Counted from the first letter of the stretch, positions 24,539 through 33,850 are shown. The stretch is DNA of 64,000 bases from Alloalcanivorax xenomutans (GCF_900217905.1 NZ_OBMO01000006.1:62001-126000); one strand, 5' to 3'. Numbers and translations: made by a program. Notes: generated by a model from the letters alone, not told the origin.

Positions 24539-26869
24539 ATGACAAAACCGTCTCCCTCACGCCGCCGGCGCATCCTGGCGGCACTGCTGCTGGTGGTGCT
24601 GGCGGCGTTGGCGCTGCTGCAGTTTTCGCCGCTGCCGGCGTCGCTGCAGCGGAGTGACTATGCGGTGTTGATGCTGGATCGAAACGGGCGGCCCCTGGCG
24701 GCCCGTATCGCCGCGGATCAACAATGGCGCTTCGCCCCGGTGGAGACGCTGCCGGACAAGTACCGTGAAGCCCTGCTGACCTTCGAGGATCGCCGTTTCC
24801 GCTGGCACCCGGGTGTCGATCCGTTGGCGCTGGCCCGGGCCACCGTGGCCAATATTCGCGCCGGAAGGGTGGTCAGCGGCGGCTCCACCCTGACCATGCA
24901 GTTGGCCCGGCTGTTGCGGGACGATCCGCCCCGCACCCTGTGGGAAAAAGCCCGCGAGGCGTTGCTGGCATTGCAACTGGAATGGCGCCTGGGCAAGTCG
25001 CGGATTCTGGTGGAGTACGCCAGCCGGGCGCCGTTCGGCGGCAACACGGTGGGATTGAGAGCGGCGGCATGGCGCTATTTCCAGCGCGCGCCGGACGACC
25101 TGAGCTGGGCGGAAGCGGCACTGCTGGCGGTGCTGCCCAACAGCCCCGCGCTGATCCACCCGGGGCGGCAGCGGCAGCAATTACTGGCGAAGCGGGACCG
25201 TCTGCTGGAAGCCCTGCGGCAACGGGGGCTGATCGATGCGGACGCGTTACGGCTGGCGAAGCTGGAACCGCTGCCGCGCACCGCGCGGTTGCCGTCGCTG
25301 GCACCGCATCTGCTCGACACCCTGGCGGCCGACACCACTTCCCCGCTGATTCACACCACGCTGGACGCCGGGCTGCAGCAACGGGTGAACGCCCTTACCG
25401 GACAGCATGGACGGCGTCTGGCCAACGACGGCGTGCATAATCTGTCGGTGGTGGTGATCGACCATCGCGATCTGGCGGTGCGCGCCTATGTGGGCAATGT
25501 CACCCACGGCGACCGCCGTGAATATGGGGCGGCGGTGGACATCGCCGGGCGTCCCCGTTCCACCGGCAGCGTGCTCAAGCCGCTGCTGTACGGTTTGATG
25601 CTGCAGGAAGGCCTGCTGCTGCCGGATACCCTGGTGCCCGATCTGCCCACCAATTACGGCGGTTACAGTCCGGAGAATTTCGACCGTGAATACCGGGGCG
25701 CGGTGCCGGCCCACGAGGCCCTGGCCCAGTCGCTGAATATCCCCGCCGTGCGTATGCTGCGCCAATACGGCGTGGCCCGCTTCCATGACCAGTTGCGTGC
25801 CATGGGAATGAGCACGCTGTTCAGGGATGCCGAGAACTACGGTTTGACCCTGGTGCTGGGCGGTGCCGAAGGCAAATTGATGGAGCTGACGGCGCTGTAC
25901 GCCAGACTGATGGCCAGCGCCCGTGACGGCCAGGCGGCGCCGGTTACTGTGCTGAGCGATGTGCAGCCGCTGCCGGAGCCGTTTCCGATCGGCGCGGGAG
26001 CTGCCTGGTTGACGCTGGAGGCGCTGCGTGACGTGGCCCGGCCCGGCACCGCCCGGCAATGGCGGCTGTATCGTTCCAGCCAGGCGATCGCCTGGAAGAC
26101 CGGTACCAGCTACGGTTTGCGCGACGCCTGGGCGATAGGCAGCAACGGCCGCTATACGGTGGGCGTCTGGGCCGGTAACGGCAACGGCGAACCGGCTCCG
26201 GCGCTGGGTGGCGCCACCACCGCGGCGCCGCTGATGCTGGATCTGTTCAGCCTGCTGGGGCCGGCGGAGTGGCCTCAGGCGCCATTGGGCGATCTGAAGG
26301 AACTGCGGGTGTGCCGTGACGATGGCTATCTGGCCGGCGGGCAGTGCTCGGCGCGTACCGTGCTGGTGCCGCTGGACAGCCACTTCCAAGCCGTCACGCC
26401 ACATCATTTGCGTGTGCATGTGGACGATCAAGGGCGGCGGGTGCACAGCGGTTGCGAGAACGTGGCCGCCATGAGCGCCCGCGACTGGTTCGTGCTGCCG
26501 CCGGCGCAGGCTTATTTCTACCGCTTCCGCCACCCGGAATACCGGCCCCTGCCGGCCTGGCGGGAAGACTGCGCGGCGGGTGCCCGGGCGCTGAGTTCAC
26601 GGGCGCCGATGGCGGTGATCTATCCCCACGCCGGCTCCGCGCTCTATCTGCCGGTGGAACTGGGCGGGCAGCGTGGTGGGGCGGTGTTCCGGGTGGTGCA
26701 TGAACGTGATGACGCCGAACTGTTCTGGCACCTGGACGACCGCTATCTGGGGCGCACCGCTCATTTCCACGAATGGGCGATCCAGGCGGCGCCCGGCTGG
26801 CATACGCTCACACTGGTGGACGATCAGGGCTTTCGTCTGCGGCGCCGTTTCCAGGTGCTGTCCCATTAG
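24539..26869 (+). CDS. pbpC: Penicillin-binding protein 1C (bifunctional glycosyltransferase/transpeptidase)
   Basis: A 776-residue class A PBP (770 in E. coli). An N-terminal membrane anchor (RRILAALLLVVLAALALLQF) follows a short cytoplasmic RRRR segment. The GT51 domain contains ALLTFEDRRFRWHPGVD and GGSTLTMQLARLL. The transpeptidase has S-V-L-K with the active serine at about 344 and KTGTS at about 520. A C-terminal beta-rich domain (PBP1C/BiPBP_C type) ends the protein. A longer frame starts at 24446, but the ATG at 24539 gives the normal length and puts the anchor at the N terminus. It lies 68 bp after the alpha-2-macroglobulin gene, so the pair is likely co-transcribed. Confidence 0.93.
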   Translation: MTKPSPSRRRRILAALLLVVLAALALLQFSPLPASLQRSDYAVLMLDRNGRPLAARIAADQQWRFAPVETLPDKYREALLTFEDRRFRWHPGVDPLALARATVANIRAGRVVSGGSTLTMQLARLLRDDPPRTLWEKAREALLALQLEWRLGKSRILVEYASRAPFGGNTVGLRAAAWRYFQRAPDDLSWAEAALLAVLPNSPALIHPGRQRQQLLAKRDRLLEALRQRGLIDADALRLAKLEPLPRTARLPSLAPHLLDTLAADTTSPLIHTTLDAGLQQRVNALTGQHGRRLANDGVHNLSVVVIDHRDLAVRAYVGNVTHGDRREYGAAVDIAGRPRSTGSVLKPLLYGLMLQEGLLLPDTLVPDLPTNYGGYSPENFDREYRGAVPAHEALAQSLNIPAVRMLRQYGVARFHDQLRAMGMSTLFRDAENYGLTLVLGGAEGKLMELTALYARLMASARDGQAAPVTVLSDVQPLPEPFPIGAGAAWLTLEALRDVARPGTARQWRLYRSSQAIAWKTGTSYGLRDAWAIGSNGRYTVGVWAGNGNGEPAPALGGATTAAPLMLDLFSLLGPAEWPQAPLGDLKELRVCRDDGYLAGGQCSARTVLVPLDSHFQAVTPHHLRVHVDDQGRRVHSGCENVAAMSARDWFVLPPAQAYFYRFRHPEYRPLPAWREDCAAGARALSSRAPMAVIYPHAGSALYLPVELGGQRGGAVFRVVHERDDAELFWHLDDRYLGRTAHFHEWAIQAAPGWHTLTLVDDQGFRLRRRFQVLSH

Positions 26870-26897
26870 TGCGGGCCCTAGCCTGAGGCGCGGCGGC

Positions 26898-27251
26898 TCA
26901 GGGTTGTTCGATCTCGTGCAGGAAATTACGGAGAATCCGCCGGCTTTGCGCCAGTTTTTCCGCTTTCTGGTCGGCCTGGCGGATCTGTTCATGCAGGACG
27001 GTACGAAGCTCATCGCAGGGTTCGAACACCGGACCCTCACCGCGCACACACGGCAGGAACTGGCGGATCGTCGCCAGCGTCATGCCTCCGGAACCGAGCA
27101 GCTTGATCCGCTCCACGGTCCGTATTTCCGCGGCATCATAGTCCCGGTAGCCGCTGGCCGTGCGTCGCGGTTTGAGCAGCCCTTCGGCTTCGTAGTAGCG
27201 CAGCATGCGGATGCTCACGCCAGTACGTTTCGACAGCTCGCCTATTTTCAT
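26898..27251 (-). CDS. MerR-family transcriptional regulator
   Basis: A 117-residue regulator. The winged-helix motif KIGELSKRTGVSIRMLRYYEAEGLLKPRRTASGYRDY is classic MerR. A dimerisation helix follows (EQIRQADQKAEKLAQSRRILRNFL). It has two cysteines (PCVRGEGPVFEPC), but they are not in a metal-site arrangement I can assign. It is divergent from the aminotransferase gene, and a 14-bp palindrome in the shared promoter fits a MerR operator. Effector unknown. Confidence 0.9.
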   Translation of the reverse strand: MKIGELSKRTGVSIRMLRYYEAEGLLKPRRTASGYRDYDAAEIRTVERIKLLGSGGMTLATIRQFLPCVRGEGPVFEPCDELRTVLHEQIRQADQKAEKLAQSRRILRNFLHEIEQP

Positions 27252-27260
27252 CTCATCGCC

Positions 27261-27290
27261 TTGACTCTGACAGCGCTGTCACAGTTTAAG
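27261..27290 (+). promoter_or_regulatory. MerR-type promoter/operator of the aminotransferase gene
   Basis: TTGACT (27261-27266) is followed 18-19 nt later by TTTAAG/TTAAGG. The perfect palindrome TGACAGC-GCTGTCA (27268-27281) fills the spacer. A dyad inside an over-long spacer is the hallmark of MerR-activated promoters. It faces the class IV aminotransferase gene and lies next to the MerR start. Confidence 0.7.
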
Positions 27291-27327
27291 GTGCCGGCTC
27301 CTTCATGTGAATCAGGAGCAGCGTGGC

Positions 27328-28173
27328 ATGTCCATTGAAAATCGTCCCTATCAGGCCGCTATCAACGGCCGTCCGGTCACCGTCGCGGAGGTGACGCCCC
27401 TGGCGTTCGCGGGGTTCGCGCACTTCACCGCGATGCAGGTGCGAAGCCGCAAGGTCAAAGGGCTCGATCTGCATCTGACCCGCCTGCGTGAAGCCTCCAT
27501 CGAATTTTTTGGCGTGGCGGTGTCCGATCAACGGATGCGTGCCTATATCAAAGCAGCCATCGACGCCGGGCCGGCGGATCAATCACTGACGGTCACGGTT
27601 TTCGTTGGTGGTGGTGAATTCAGCAGCCGCAGCATGGATACAGAGCCGGAGGTGCTGGTGCGCACCGATACTCCGGCGGAGGGCCCCCGGGGGCCGCTGA
27701 GGTTGAGCGTGGTGGAGCATGAACGTCCCCTGGCGGCGATCAAACATGTTGGCGAAGCCGGCAAGACCTACTGGCTGCATCAGGCCATCCGTCAGGGCTT
27801 TGACGACGCTGCTTTTCTCGACCGGCAGGGGCGATTGAGTGAAGCCACCATCTGGAATCTGGTGTTCTGGGATGGCGACGCGGTTGTCTGGCCCAGGGCG
27901 GCGATCCTGCACGGCACCATGATGGGCATGGTTCAGCGGCAACTGGATCGCCTTGGCATTGCCCAGCGTCATGAAGAGATCACTCTGGAGCGTCTTGGCG
28001 ATCTGGCCGGGGCGGCGGTGATGAACTCATGGACACCGGGTATCGCGGTCACCGCCATTGGCGGGACCACGATTCCGGAGGCGGAGTCCTTCATGCGCTT
28101 GCTGCGCCGGTGCTACGAAGCCGAACCGGCCGTTTCCCTGGCAGAGCTGGAGCAACCAGTCTCGGGGACATGA
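27328..28173 (+). CDS. Class IV (fold-type IV) PLP-dependent aminotransferase/lyase
   Basis: About 281 residues, the usual size of the BCAT / D-amino acid aminotransferase / aminodeoxychorismate lyase superfamily. The motif AIKHVGEAGKTYW carries the candidate PLP lysine (Lys139), followed by DDAAFLDRQGRLSEATIWNLVFW, the conserved E-x-x-x-x-N region. HLTRLREASIEFFG near residue 50 is the typical N-terminal element. I start at ATG 27328 because AGGAG lies 9 nt upstream; a GTG at 27307 is possible but poorly spaced. Which of the three activities it has cannot be decided. Regulated by the divergent MerR protein, by inference. Confidence 0.85.
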   Translation: MSIENRPYQAAINGRPVTVAEVTPLAFAGFAHFTAMQVRSRKVKGLDLHLTRLREASIEFFGVAVSDQRMRAYIKAAIDAGPADQSLTVTVFVGGGEFSSRSMDTEPEVLVRTDTPAEGPRGPLRLSVVEHERPLAAIKHVGEAGKTYWLHQAIRQGFDDAAFLDRQGRLSEATIWNLVFWDGDAVVWPRAAILHGTMMGMVQRQLDRLGIAQRHEEITLERLGDLAGAAVMNSWTPGIAVTAIGGTTIPEAESFMRLLRRCYEAEPAVSLAELEQPVSGT

Positions 28174-28190
28174 ATTCAGAGGTTGCTACA

Positions 28191-28210
28191 AGCTCCCACA
28201 GCGGCTTCGT
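28191..28210. repeat. Half copy of the REP-like repeat
   Basis: AGCTCCCACAGCGGCTTCGT matches one arm of the paired repeats at 3614, 33951, 49551 and 61880. The partner arm is absent. It lies in the 61-bp gap between convergent genes. Confidence 0.65.
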
Positions 28211-28234
28211 CGTCTCCTCCGCAAGGGCGATTGG

Positions 28235-29860
28235 TCAGCCCGGCGGTGTGCGATTCACCGCGGTCAGGCGCCGGCGAATCTTTTCCTCCGGCGCCAGATC
28301 GGTGAATTCCTCCGCTTCGAACGGGTCGCCGCCCACCGGTGTGCCCTCATTGCGGTGATACAGATCCAGCAGCATATTGCGGCGATCTTCGCGCAGTTCT
28401 CGCACCAGTACGATCACCATCAGAAACAGCACCAGGGCGAACGGCAGGGCGGCCAATAGTGCCGCCGATTGCAGGCCCTTCAGCCCTCCGGCCGATATCA
28501 GCGTGATGCAGATGGCGGAAATCAGCACGCCCCAGGTCAGGCGTTTTTTCAGTGGTGGATTGAGAGAGCCCTGATCCGTCATCTGCGCCACGATGTAGGT
28601 GGCCGAGTCCGCCGAGGTGACCAGGAAAATGAACAGCAGCACCATGGTCAGGCCGCTGAGGAGATAGCCATAAGGCAGCATCTCGTACATTTTGAACAAA
28701 CCGCTGGCAACGTCGTTGTGAACCACGGCGGCGAGGCCGGCGTTCTGGGTCAGGTCCAGGTCCAGCGCCGTGCCGCCGAATACGGCGATCCAGGCGCAGG
28801 CCAGCAACGGCGGCACCAGCAGCACGCCGAACACGAACTCCTTGATGGTGCGCCCGCGCGATACCCGCGCCACGAAGGTGCCGACGAACGGTGACCAGGC
28901 GATGACCCAGGCCCAATAGAACACGGTGAAGCGGTCCATCCAGTCGCCGCGCTCGAACGGGGGAATGGTCAGCGCCATTTCGATGAAGTTGCCGAAGTAA
29001 TCACCCAGGCCGTTCACGAACACGTCGAAGATCCGCACGGTGGGGCCGGTGATCAGCATATAGGCCATCAGCGTCAGGCACAGCACCATATTCAGATTGC
29101 TGAGGATGCGGATGCCGCGGTCCAGGCCGGTATAGGAGGACGCCATGTAACACAGGAACATGGCGCCGAGGATGCCGACCTTGCTCCAGACATCATTGGG
29201 CCAGCCAAACACCGACTCCAGGCCGCCGTTCATTTGCAGCACGCCGAGCCCGAGAGACGTGGCGACGCCGGTGACGGTGGCGATCACCGCCATCACGTCG
29301 AGGGTATCGGAGGCGATCTGACGGCGTGGCAGGTCGCGCAGGGCCGGTTCCACCATGGTCGACACCAGCCCGGGGCGGTCTTTTCGGAACTGGAAAAAGG
29401 CGATGATCAGGCCCACCAGGGTGAACGCGGCCCATTGATTGACGCCCCAGTGGAAGAAACTGTACTGGATCGCCAGGGCGGCGGCTTGCCGGGTGCCGGG
29501 TTCGGCCAGACCGTGGGGCGGCTCCTGTAAATGCAGCATCGGTTCGGCCATGCCGTAGAACACCAGCCCGACGCCGAAGCCGGCGGAAAGCAGCATGCTG
29601 AGCCAGGAAAACAGACTGTAGTCCGGCGTGCTGTCCTGGGGGCCGAGGCGGATCTTGCCGTACTTGCTGAACGCCAGCACCAGCAGGAACACCACGAACA
29701 CGAAGACGCTGAGCAGGTAGAACCAGCCGAAGTAGCGGCTCAGGCTGGATAACAAGGTGGCGGCGGTACTGGCGAAGGCTTTGGGGAAGGCGGCGCCGAG
29801 GGCGACCAGGGAAACGATGATGGCGGCGGAGGTCAGATAGACCCGCTGAGTCGATAGCAT
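28235..29860 (-). CDS. BCCT-family betaine/choline/carnitine transporter
   Basis: A 541-residue secondary transporter with 12 predicted membrane helices. Family motifs are clear: GFGVGLVFYGMAEPM in the third helix region, FFHWGVNQWA, and the substrate-box segment TVFYWAWVIAWSPFVGTFVARVSRGRT. It should take up quaternary ammonium osmolytes coupled to Na+ or H+; which substrate is not decidable from motifs. The N-terminal tail is short. The C-terminal cytosolic tail of about 50 residues is shorter than the large BetT regulatory domain. It is on the same strand as the upstream aspartoacylase-like gene, with a 94-bp gap. Confidence 0.93.
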   Translation of the reverse strand: MLSTQRVYLTSAAIIVSLVALGAAFPKAFASTAATLLSSLSRYFGWFYLLSVFVFVVFLLVLAFSKYGKIRLGPQDSTPDYSLFSWLSMLLSAGFGVGLVFYGMAEPMLHLQEPPHGLAEPGTRQAAALAIQYSFFHWGVNQWAAFTLVGLIIAFFQFRKDRPGLVSTMVEPALRDLPRRQIASDTLDVMAVIATVTGVATSLGLGVLQMNGGLESVFGWPNDVWSKVGILGAMFLCYMASSYTGLDRGIRILSNLNMVLCLTLMAYMLITGPTVRIFDVFVNGLGDYFGNFIEMALTIPPFERGDWMDRFTVFYWAWVIAWSPFVGTFVARVSRGRTIKEFVFGVLLVPPLLACAWIAVFGGTALDLDLTQNAGLAAVVHNDVASGLFKMYEMLPYGYLLSGLTMVLLFIFLVTSADSATYIVAQMTDQGSLNPPLKKRLTWGVLISAICITLISAGGLKGLQSAALLAALPFALVLFLMVIVLVRELREDRRNMLLDLYHRNEGTPVGGDPFEAEEFTDLAPEEKIRRRLTAVNRTPPG

Positions 29861-29954
29861 AGCCTCGTCCTTGGGGCGGAACGAACAACGAAAACCAGTC
29901 CTCTAGGGTGGCAGATCCGGCGGCGGAATGCATCCCGCCGGACCTTTGGGCCGA

Positions 29955-31319
29955 TCAATCCCGCTGGCGGTCGTCCGGCTCCTCCGGCTCTTCGTCCTCC
30001 ACCCCGGCGTCGGTGGCGGCCGGTTTTTGCGCGGCCGCCGGCGCCGTCGAGGCGGGGGCTTCGGGATGCTCCGTTTTCGCCGGTGAGTCACCGTCGGCGG
30101 GCTTCACGCTTTGCGCCTGCTCGGCCTTGGCCTCCACCTCCTCCGGGGTTTGCTCCTCGCCAAGCCGGTAAGCGGCGAAGCCGGCGTGTACCACCTGGTT
30201 AATGGCCATGCCCAGGATACGGCCGTCGTAGGGGGCGATGATGGCGCTGCCGGTGTTGGTGATGGGATCGGTGACGGTGCCGAGAATTTGCCCCTTTTTC
30301 ACCTTGTCATTCAGTTTGACTTCCGACAGCAGGATGCCGCCCTGACTGGCGCGGATCCATTGCGATTCATAGAACACCGGCTGCGGCGCGCCCCAGAACC
30401 GGCGCGCTTTGCGCATACCAAGATTTTCCAGCAGGGTTTCCAGCGCCTGGACGCCGTAGCTGACCGCCTCTTCTTCCAGGCGATTGGGACCGCCGGCCTC
30501 CATCGTCACCGCCATGATGCCGTCGTCCACCGCCGCCCGTCTCAGCGTGCCGCGGGCGCCGCGGCCATGCAGCACGGTCATGCCGCCAAAGTGCTTGGCG
30601 AAAGCCAGAACATCCGGATTTTTCAAATCGGCGCGTAACTGCGGCTGGTTGATGCGTTTGAGCGAGCCGGTGTGCAGGTCCACCAGATACTCGCAATGCC
30701 GGATGATCTGATCATAGAGGGAATGGGCCACGCGGTCGGCGGCGCTGCCGGTGCCACGGCCGGGGAAATGACGATTGAGATCGCGGCGGTCGGAAAGATA
30801 GCGCGAGCCGTTGCGGAAGCCTTCCAGATTGACGATGGGCACGCCGATCAAAGTGCCGGACAGGGTTTCCGGCTCCAGGTCGTACATCAGACGGCGCACC
30901 ATCTCGATACCATTCAACTCGTCACCGTGGACGGCGGCGGTCAGGCACAGGCGCGGGCCGGGTTTCTTGCCATGGGCCACCAGCACCGGCACCGGCGTGG
31001 CGATGGAAGCGAAGGATTGATCCGGTGTCCAGTGCAGCGTGGCGAAGCTGCCCGGCACCACGTTACGGCCCAGCAGCGATAGCGGCCGCACCGTCGGCGG
31101 CGGCTCCTCGGTGGAAGAGGGCGCCGGCGGCTCATGGCTGCCGGCGGTCACGGTGTCGACCACCTGCGTGTCGTCGACCACCTGTTTCGCGGGAGGATTG
31201 GCTGGAGCCGCGTGCGCCTCGGGTTCGGTGTCGTCGACGGGGCTCTCGTTGGCGTGCAGGGCCGGCCAGGGCGCCAGGACGGCCAACAGGGCGATGGTCA
31301 GGGACCAGCGTGCGGTCAT
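29955..31319 (-). CDS. Secreted succinylglutamate desuccinylase/aspartoacylase-family enzyme (M14-like)
   Basis: A 454-residue protein with a signal peptide (MTARWSLTIALLAVLAPWPALHA). The catalytic core has the zinc motif AAVHGDELNGIE, then RDLNRHFPG, DLHTGS and EAGGPNRLEE, typical of the AstE/aspartoacylase branch of M14 carboxypeptidases. A short C-terminal beta-rich part (LSEVKLNDKVKKGQILGTV, IIAPYDGRILGM) looks like a biotinyl-lipoyl barrel. Low-complexity acidic or proline-alanine stretches flank the core (residues about 25-80 and the last 60 or so). The natural amide substrate is unknown. It starts 9 bp after the uup stop, so the two genes likely share a transcript. Confidence 0.87.
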   Translation of the reverse strand: MTARWSLTIALLAVLAPWPALHANESPVDDTEPEAHAAPANPPAKQVVDDTQVVDTVTAGSHEPPAPSSTEEPPPTVRPLSLLGRNVVPGSFATLHWTPDQSFASIATPVPVLVAHGKKPGPRLCLTAAVHGDELNGIEMVRRLMYDLEPETLSGTLIGVPIVNLEGFRNGSRYLSDRRDLNRHFPGRGTGSAADRVAHSLYDQIIRHCEYLVDLHTGSLKRINQPQLRADLKNPDVLAFAKHFGGMTVLHGRGARGTLRRAAVDDGIMAVTMEAGGPNRLEEEAVSYGVQALETLLENLGMRKARRFWGAPQPVFYESQWIRASQGGILLSEVKLNDKVKKGQILGTVTDPITNTGSAIIAPYDGRILGMAINQVVHAGFAAYRLGEEQTPEEVEAKAEQAQSVKPADGDSPAKTEHPEAPASTAPAAAQKPAATDAGVEDEEPEEPDDRQRD

Positions 31320-31328
31320 GGTGATGTC

Positions 31329-33221
31329 TCAGCTGTTGAGCTGGTCGAGTGCCTCCCAACGGGCGTAGGCTTCGGCCAGCGTGTGTTCCAGTTCGGAGAG
31401 CCGTTTTTGCTCGGCGGCGATGGTTTCCGCGGCTTCCTTGTAAAAGGCCGGGTCCGACATCGTGCTTTGCAGCGCCTCCAGCGCTGCTTCCAGCTCTTCG
31501 ATGCGAGCCGGCAAATCGCGCAACTCAAGCTGCTCCTTGTAGCTCAGCTTCTTGCGCGCCGGTTTCGCCGCTTCACTGCGTTCGGGGCGAGCGGCGGATT
31601 TGGCGGGTTTGACGGTTTCCGGCGCGGACGGTTCCGGACGTTGCCGCAACCAGTCCTCATAACCGCCCACATACCAGTGCGGATCGCCACCCTCGAACAC
31701 CAGTGTCGAGGTCACCACATTGTCGATGAAAGCACGGTCATGGCTGACCAGCAGCAGGGTGCCCTGGTAATTCACCAATTGCTCTTCCAGCAATTCCAGG
31801 GTCTCCACGTCCAGATCGTTGGTGGGCTCATCCAGTACCAGCAGATTGAACGGCCGCGTGAACAGCTTGGCCAGCAGCAGGCGGTTGCGTTCGCCGCCGG
31901 ACAGGGACTTGACCGGCTGACGGGCGCGGGCCGGCTCGAACAGAAAATCCTGCAGGTAACCCATGACATGTTTCTTACGGCCATCCACTTCCACTACATC
32001 GGAGCCTTCCGCCAGGTTGTCGATCACGCTTTTTTCGCCGTCCAGGCTGTCGCGCAATTGATCGAAGTAGGCCACTTTCAATTGGGTACCCTGCTTCACG
32101 CTACCGCTATCGGGCGCCAAGCGGCCCAGAAGAATACGGATCAAGGTGGACTTTCCGCAGCCGTTGGGGCCGAGAATACCGACACGGTCGCCGCGCAGCA
32201 GGGTCAGCGAGAAGTCCCGCAGCAGCGTCTGTCCGCCCACCGCATAGCTGAGGTGTTCCGCTTCGATCACTGTTTTACCGGAGCGGTCGCCCTGCTGGAT
32301 GGAAAGGGCCGCCGTGCCCTGGCGCTGGCGTCGCTGCGCAGCCTCTTTACGTAACGACTGCAAGGCCCGCACCCGGCCCTCGTTGCGGGTGCGCCGGGCC
32401 TTGATGCCCTGACGGATCCAGCGTTCTTCCTGGGACAACTTCTTGTCGAATTCGGCCTGGTTTCTTTCTTCCACTTCCAGGGCCGCCTGCTTGCCTTCCA
32501 GATAACGATCGTAATCCCCGGGCCAACTGGTCAGCCGGCCGCGGTCCAGCTCGATGATGCGGGTGGCCAGGGCGCGAATGAAAGCGCGGTCGTGGGAGAT
32601 GAACACCAGGGTCGCCGGGTAGTCGCGCAGGAAGCTTTCCAGCCAGCGGATCGAGTCGATATCCAGGTGGTTGGTCGGTTCGTCCAGGAGCAGCAGATCC
32701 GGTTCCTGCACCAGCGCACGGGCCAGCAGAACGCGGCGCTTCATGCCGCCGGAGAGGCCGGCGAAACGCTGCTCGCCATCGAGTTGCAGCTTGGAGAGCA
32801 CCGTCTCCACCCGTTGGAACAGCTGCCAGGCGCCGGCGCTTTCGATACGGTCGCTGAGCTGCTGGAAGCGGGCCATCACCGCGTCGTCGCCATCGTTGAG
32901 CCTGTGGCTGAGGCGGTCGTGCTCGGCCAGCAGGCCGCCCAACTCGCCGAGACCCTGGGCCACCATCTCCTGGACACTGTGGTCCTGATCCTCGGGGACC
33001 TCCTGTTCCAGGCGCGCCACAACCAGGCCCTGGGTGCGCTCGATCTGGCCATCGTCCGCCTGCACCTGCCCATCCAGTACTTTCAGCAGGGTGGATTTGC
33101 CGGAACCGTTGCGGCCCACCAGGCACAGCCGTTCGCCGGGCTCGATGGTCAGGTCCAAATGGTCGAATAGTGGCTGGTCGCCGTAATCAAGCTGCAAGTC
33201 ACGCAGAGTCAGCAATGGCAT
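31329..33221 (-). CDS. uup: ABC-F family ATPase Uup
   Basis: A 630-residue soluble protein with two ABC ATPase domains and no membrane segments. The first has GRNGSGKST, LSGGMKRR and DEPTNHLD; the second GPNGCGKST, LSGGERNR and DEPTNDLD. The linker and the C-terminal coiled coil (KKLSYKEQLELRDLPARIEELEAALEAL) are typical of Uup. Uup binds ribosomes and branched DNA and affects precise excision of transposons. Length and C-terminal domain match E. coli Uup (635). Confidence 0.94.
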   Translation of the reverse strand: MPLLTLRDLQLDYGDQPLFDHLDLTIEPGERLCLVGRNGSGKSTLLKVLDGQVQADDGQIERTQGLVVARLEQEVPEDQDHSVQEMVAQGLGELGGLLAEHDRLSHRLNDGDDAVMARFQQLSDRIESAGAWQLFQRVETVLSKLQLDGEQRFAGLSGGMKRRVLLARALVQEPDLLLLDEPTNHLDIDSIRWLESFLRDYPATLVFISHDRAFIRALATRIIELDRGRLTSWPGDYDRYLEGKQAALEVEERNQAEFDKKLSQEERWIRQGIKARRTRNEGRVRALQSLRKEAAQRRQRQGTAALSIQQGDRSGKTVIEAEHLSYAVGGQTLLRDFSLTLLRGDRVGILGPNGCGKSTLIRILLGRLAPDSGSVKQGTQLKVAYFDQLRDSLDGEKSVIDNLAEGSDVVEVDGRKKHVMGYLQDFLFEPARARQPVKSLSGGERNRLLLAKLFTRPFNLLVLDEPTNDLDVETLELLEEQLVNYQGTLLLVSHDRAFIDNVVTSTLVFEGGDPHWYVGGYEDWLRQRPEPSAPETVKPAKSAARPERSEAAKPARKKLSYKEQLELRDLPARIEELEAALEALQSTMSDPAFYKEAAETIAAEQKRLSELEHTLAEAYARWEALDQLNS

Positions 33222-33256
33222 GGTGTCCGGTTACCGTGGTGTCGGGGAACGCGAGT

Positions 33257-33850
33257 CTAGCATTTTCCCGGTGCGTCATGGATGGGGGAGCAAGCCAGAC
33301 CGAGATGGGACAGGACCCAGTCACGGCGTTCTCTTATCGTTCCCCGGGGCACCAGGAGCGGGCGGTAGCCCTGGTCAAGGTAAGTGTCCCATAACACCTG
33401 GAACGTGCGCTCGGCTTCCGCCAGTGTCTGCTTGCGTTCCTGGTCGTGCCGGTAGATGTCGGGCCAGGGCGGCAGCATCAGTACTTCCGGCGCATAACGG
33501 TAGCGCCGCGCGGCCCAGCGCAGGGCGGCGCTCTCCCGCAGCCGTTCCAGGCGGGCATAGCCGAGCACATCCACCACACCCCGGTCGAAGAATACCGGTC
33601 CGCCACGGCGGCTGTACCGCCGGTACTGCCGCCGGTCCCGGTCCAGCATGGCGGCGGCGAAGGCCTGGCGGTTTCGCCAGGGCAGGGCATCACCAGCAAG
33701 CGCCCGTTGTTGTCGAATCACCGCCCGCCCGGATTCGGTGACGGTGAGGTAACCAAACCTGGCCAGGGCCTGGAGCAAACTGGTCTTGCCGGCGCCGGGG
33801 CCGCCGGACAATACAATAGCCCCGCGATGGAGGCCGCGGTGAATAAACAT
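33257..33850 (-). CDS. P-loop AAA-type ATPase/kinase-like protein
   Basis: A 197-residue protein with a Walker A motif LSGGPGAGKTSLL near residue 14 and FFDRGVVDVLGYARL as a probable Walker B/substrate region. It resembles the short AAA_28 proteins, some of which act as nucleotide or nicotinamide-riboside kinases. Substrate unknown. It ends 35 bp before uup on the same strand and probably heads the uup transcript. Confidence 0.75.
   Translation of the reverse strand: MFIHRGLHRGAIVLSGGPGAGKTSLLQALARFGYLTVTESGRAVIRQQRALAGDALPWRNRQAFAAAMLDRDRRQYRRYSRRGGPVFFDRGVVDVLGYARLERLRESAALRWAARRYRYAPEVLMLPPWPDIYRHDQERKQTLAEAERTFQVLWDTYLDQGYRPLLVPRGTIRERRDWVLSHLGLACSPIHDAPGKC

Noticed and set aside
33257-33850. 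Assignment of the small P-loop protein as a nicotinamide-riboside kinase
   Set aside because: Only the Walker A and a general substrate loop are visible; nothing specific to that substrate can be read.
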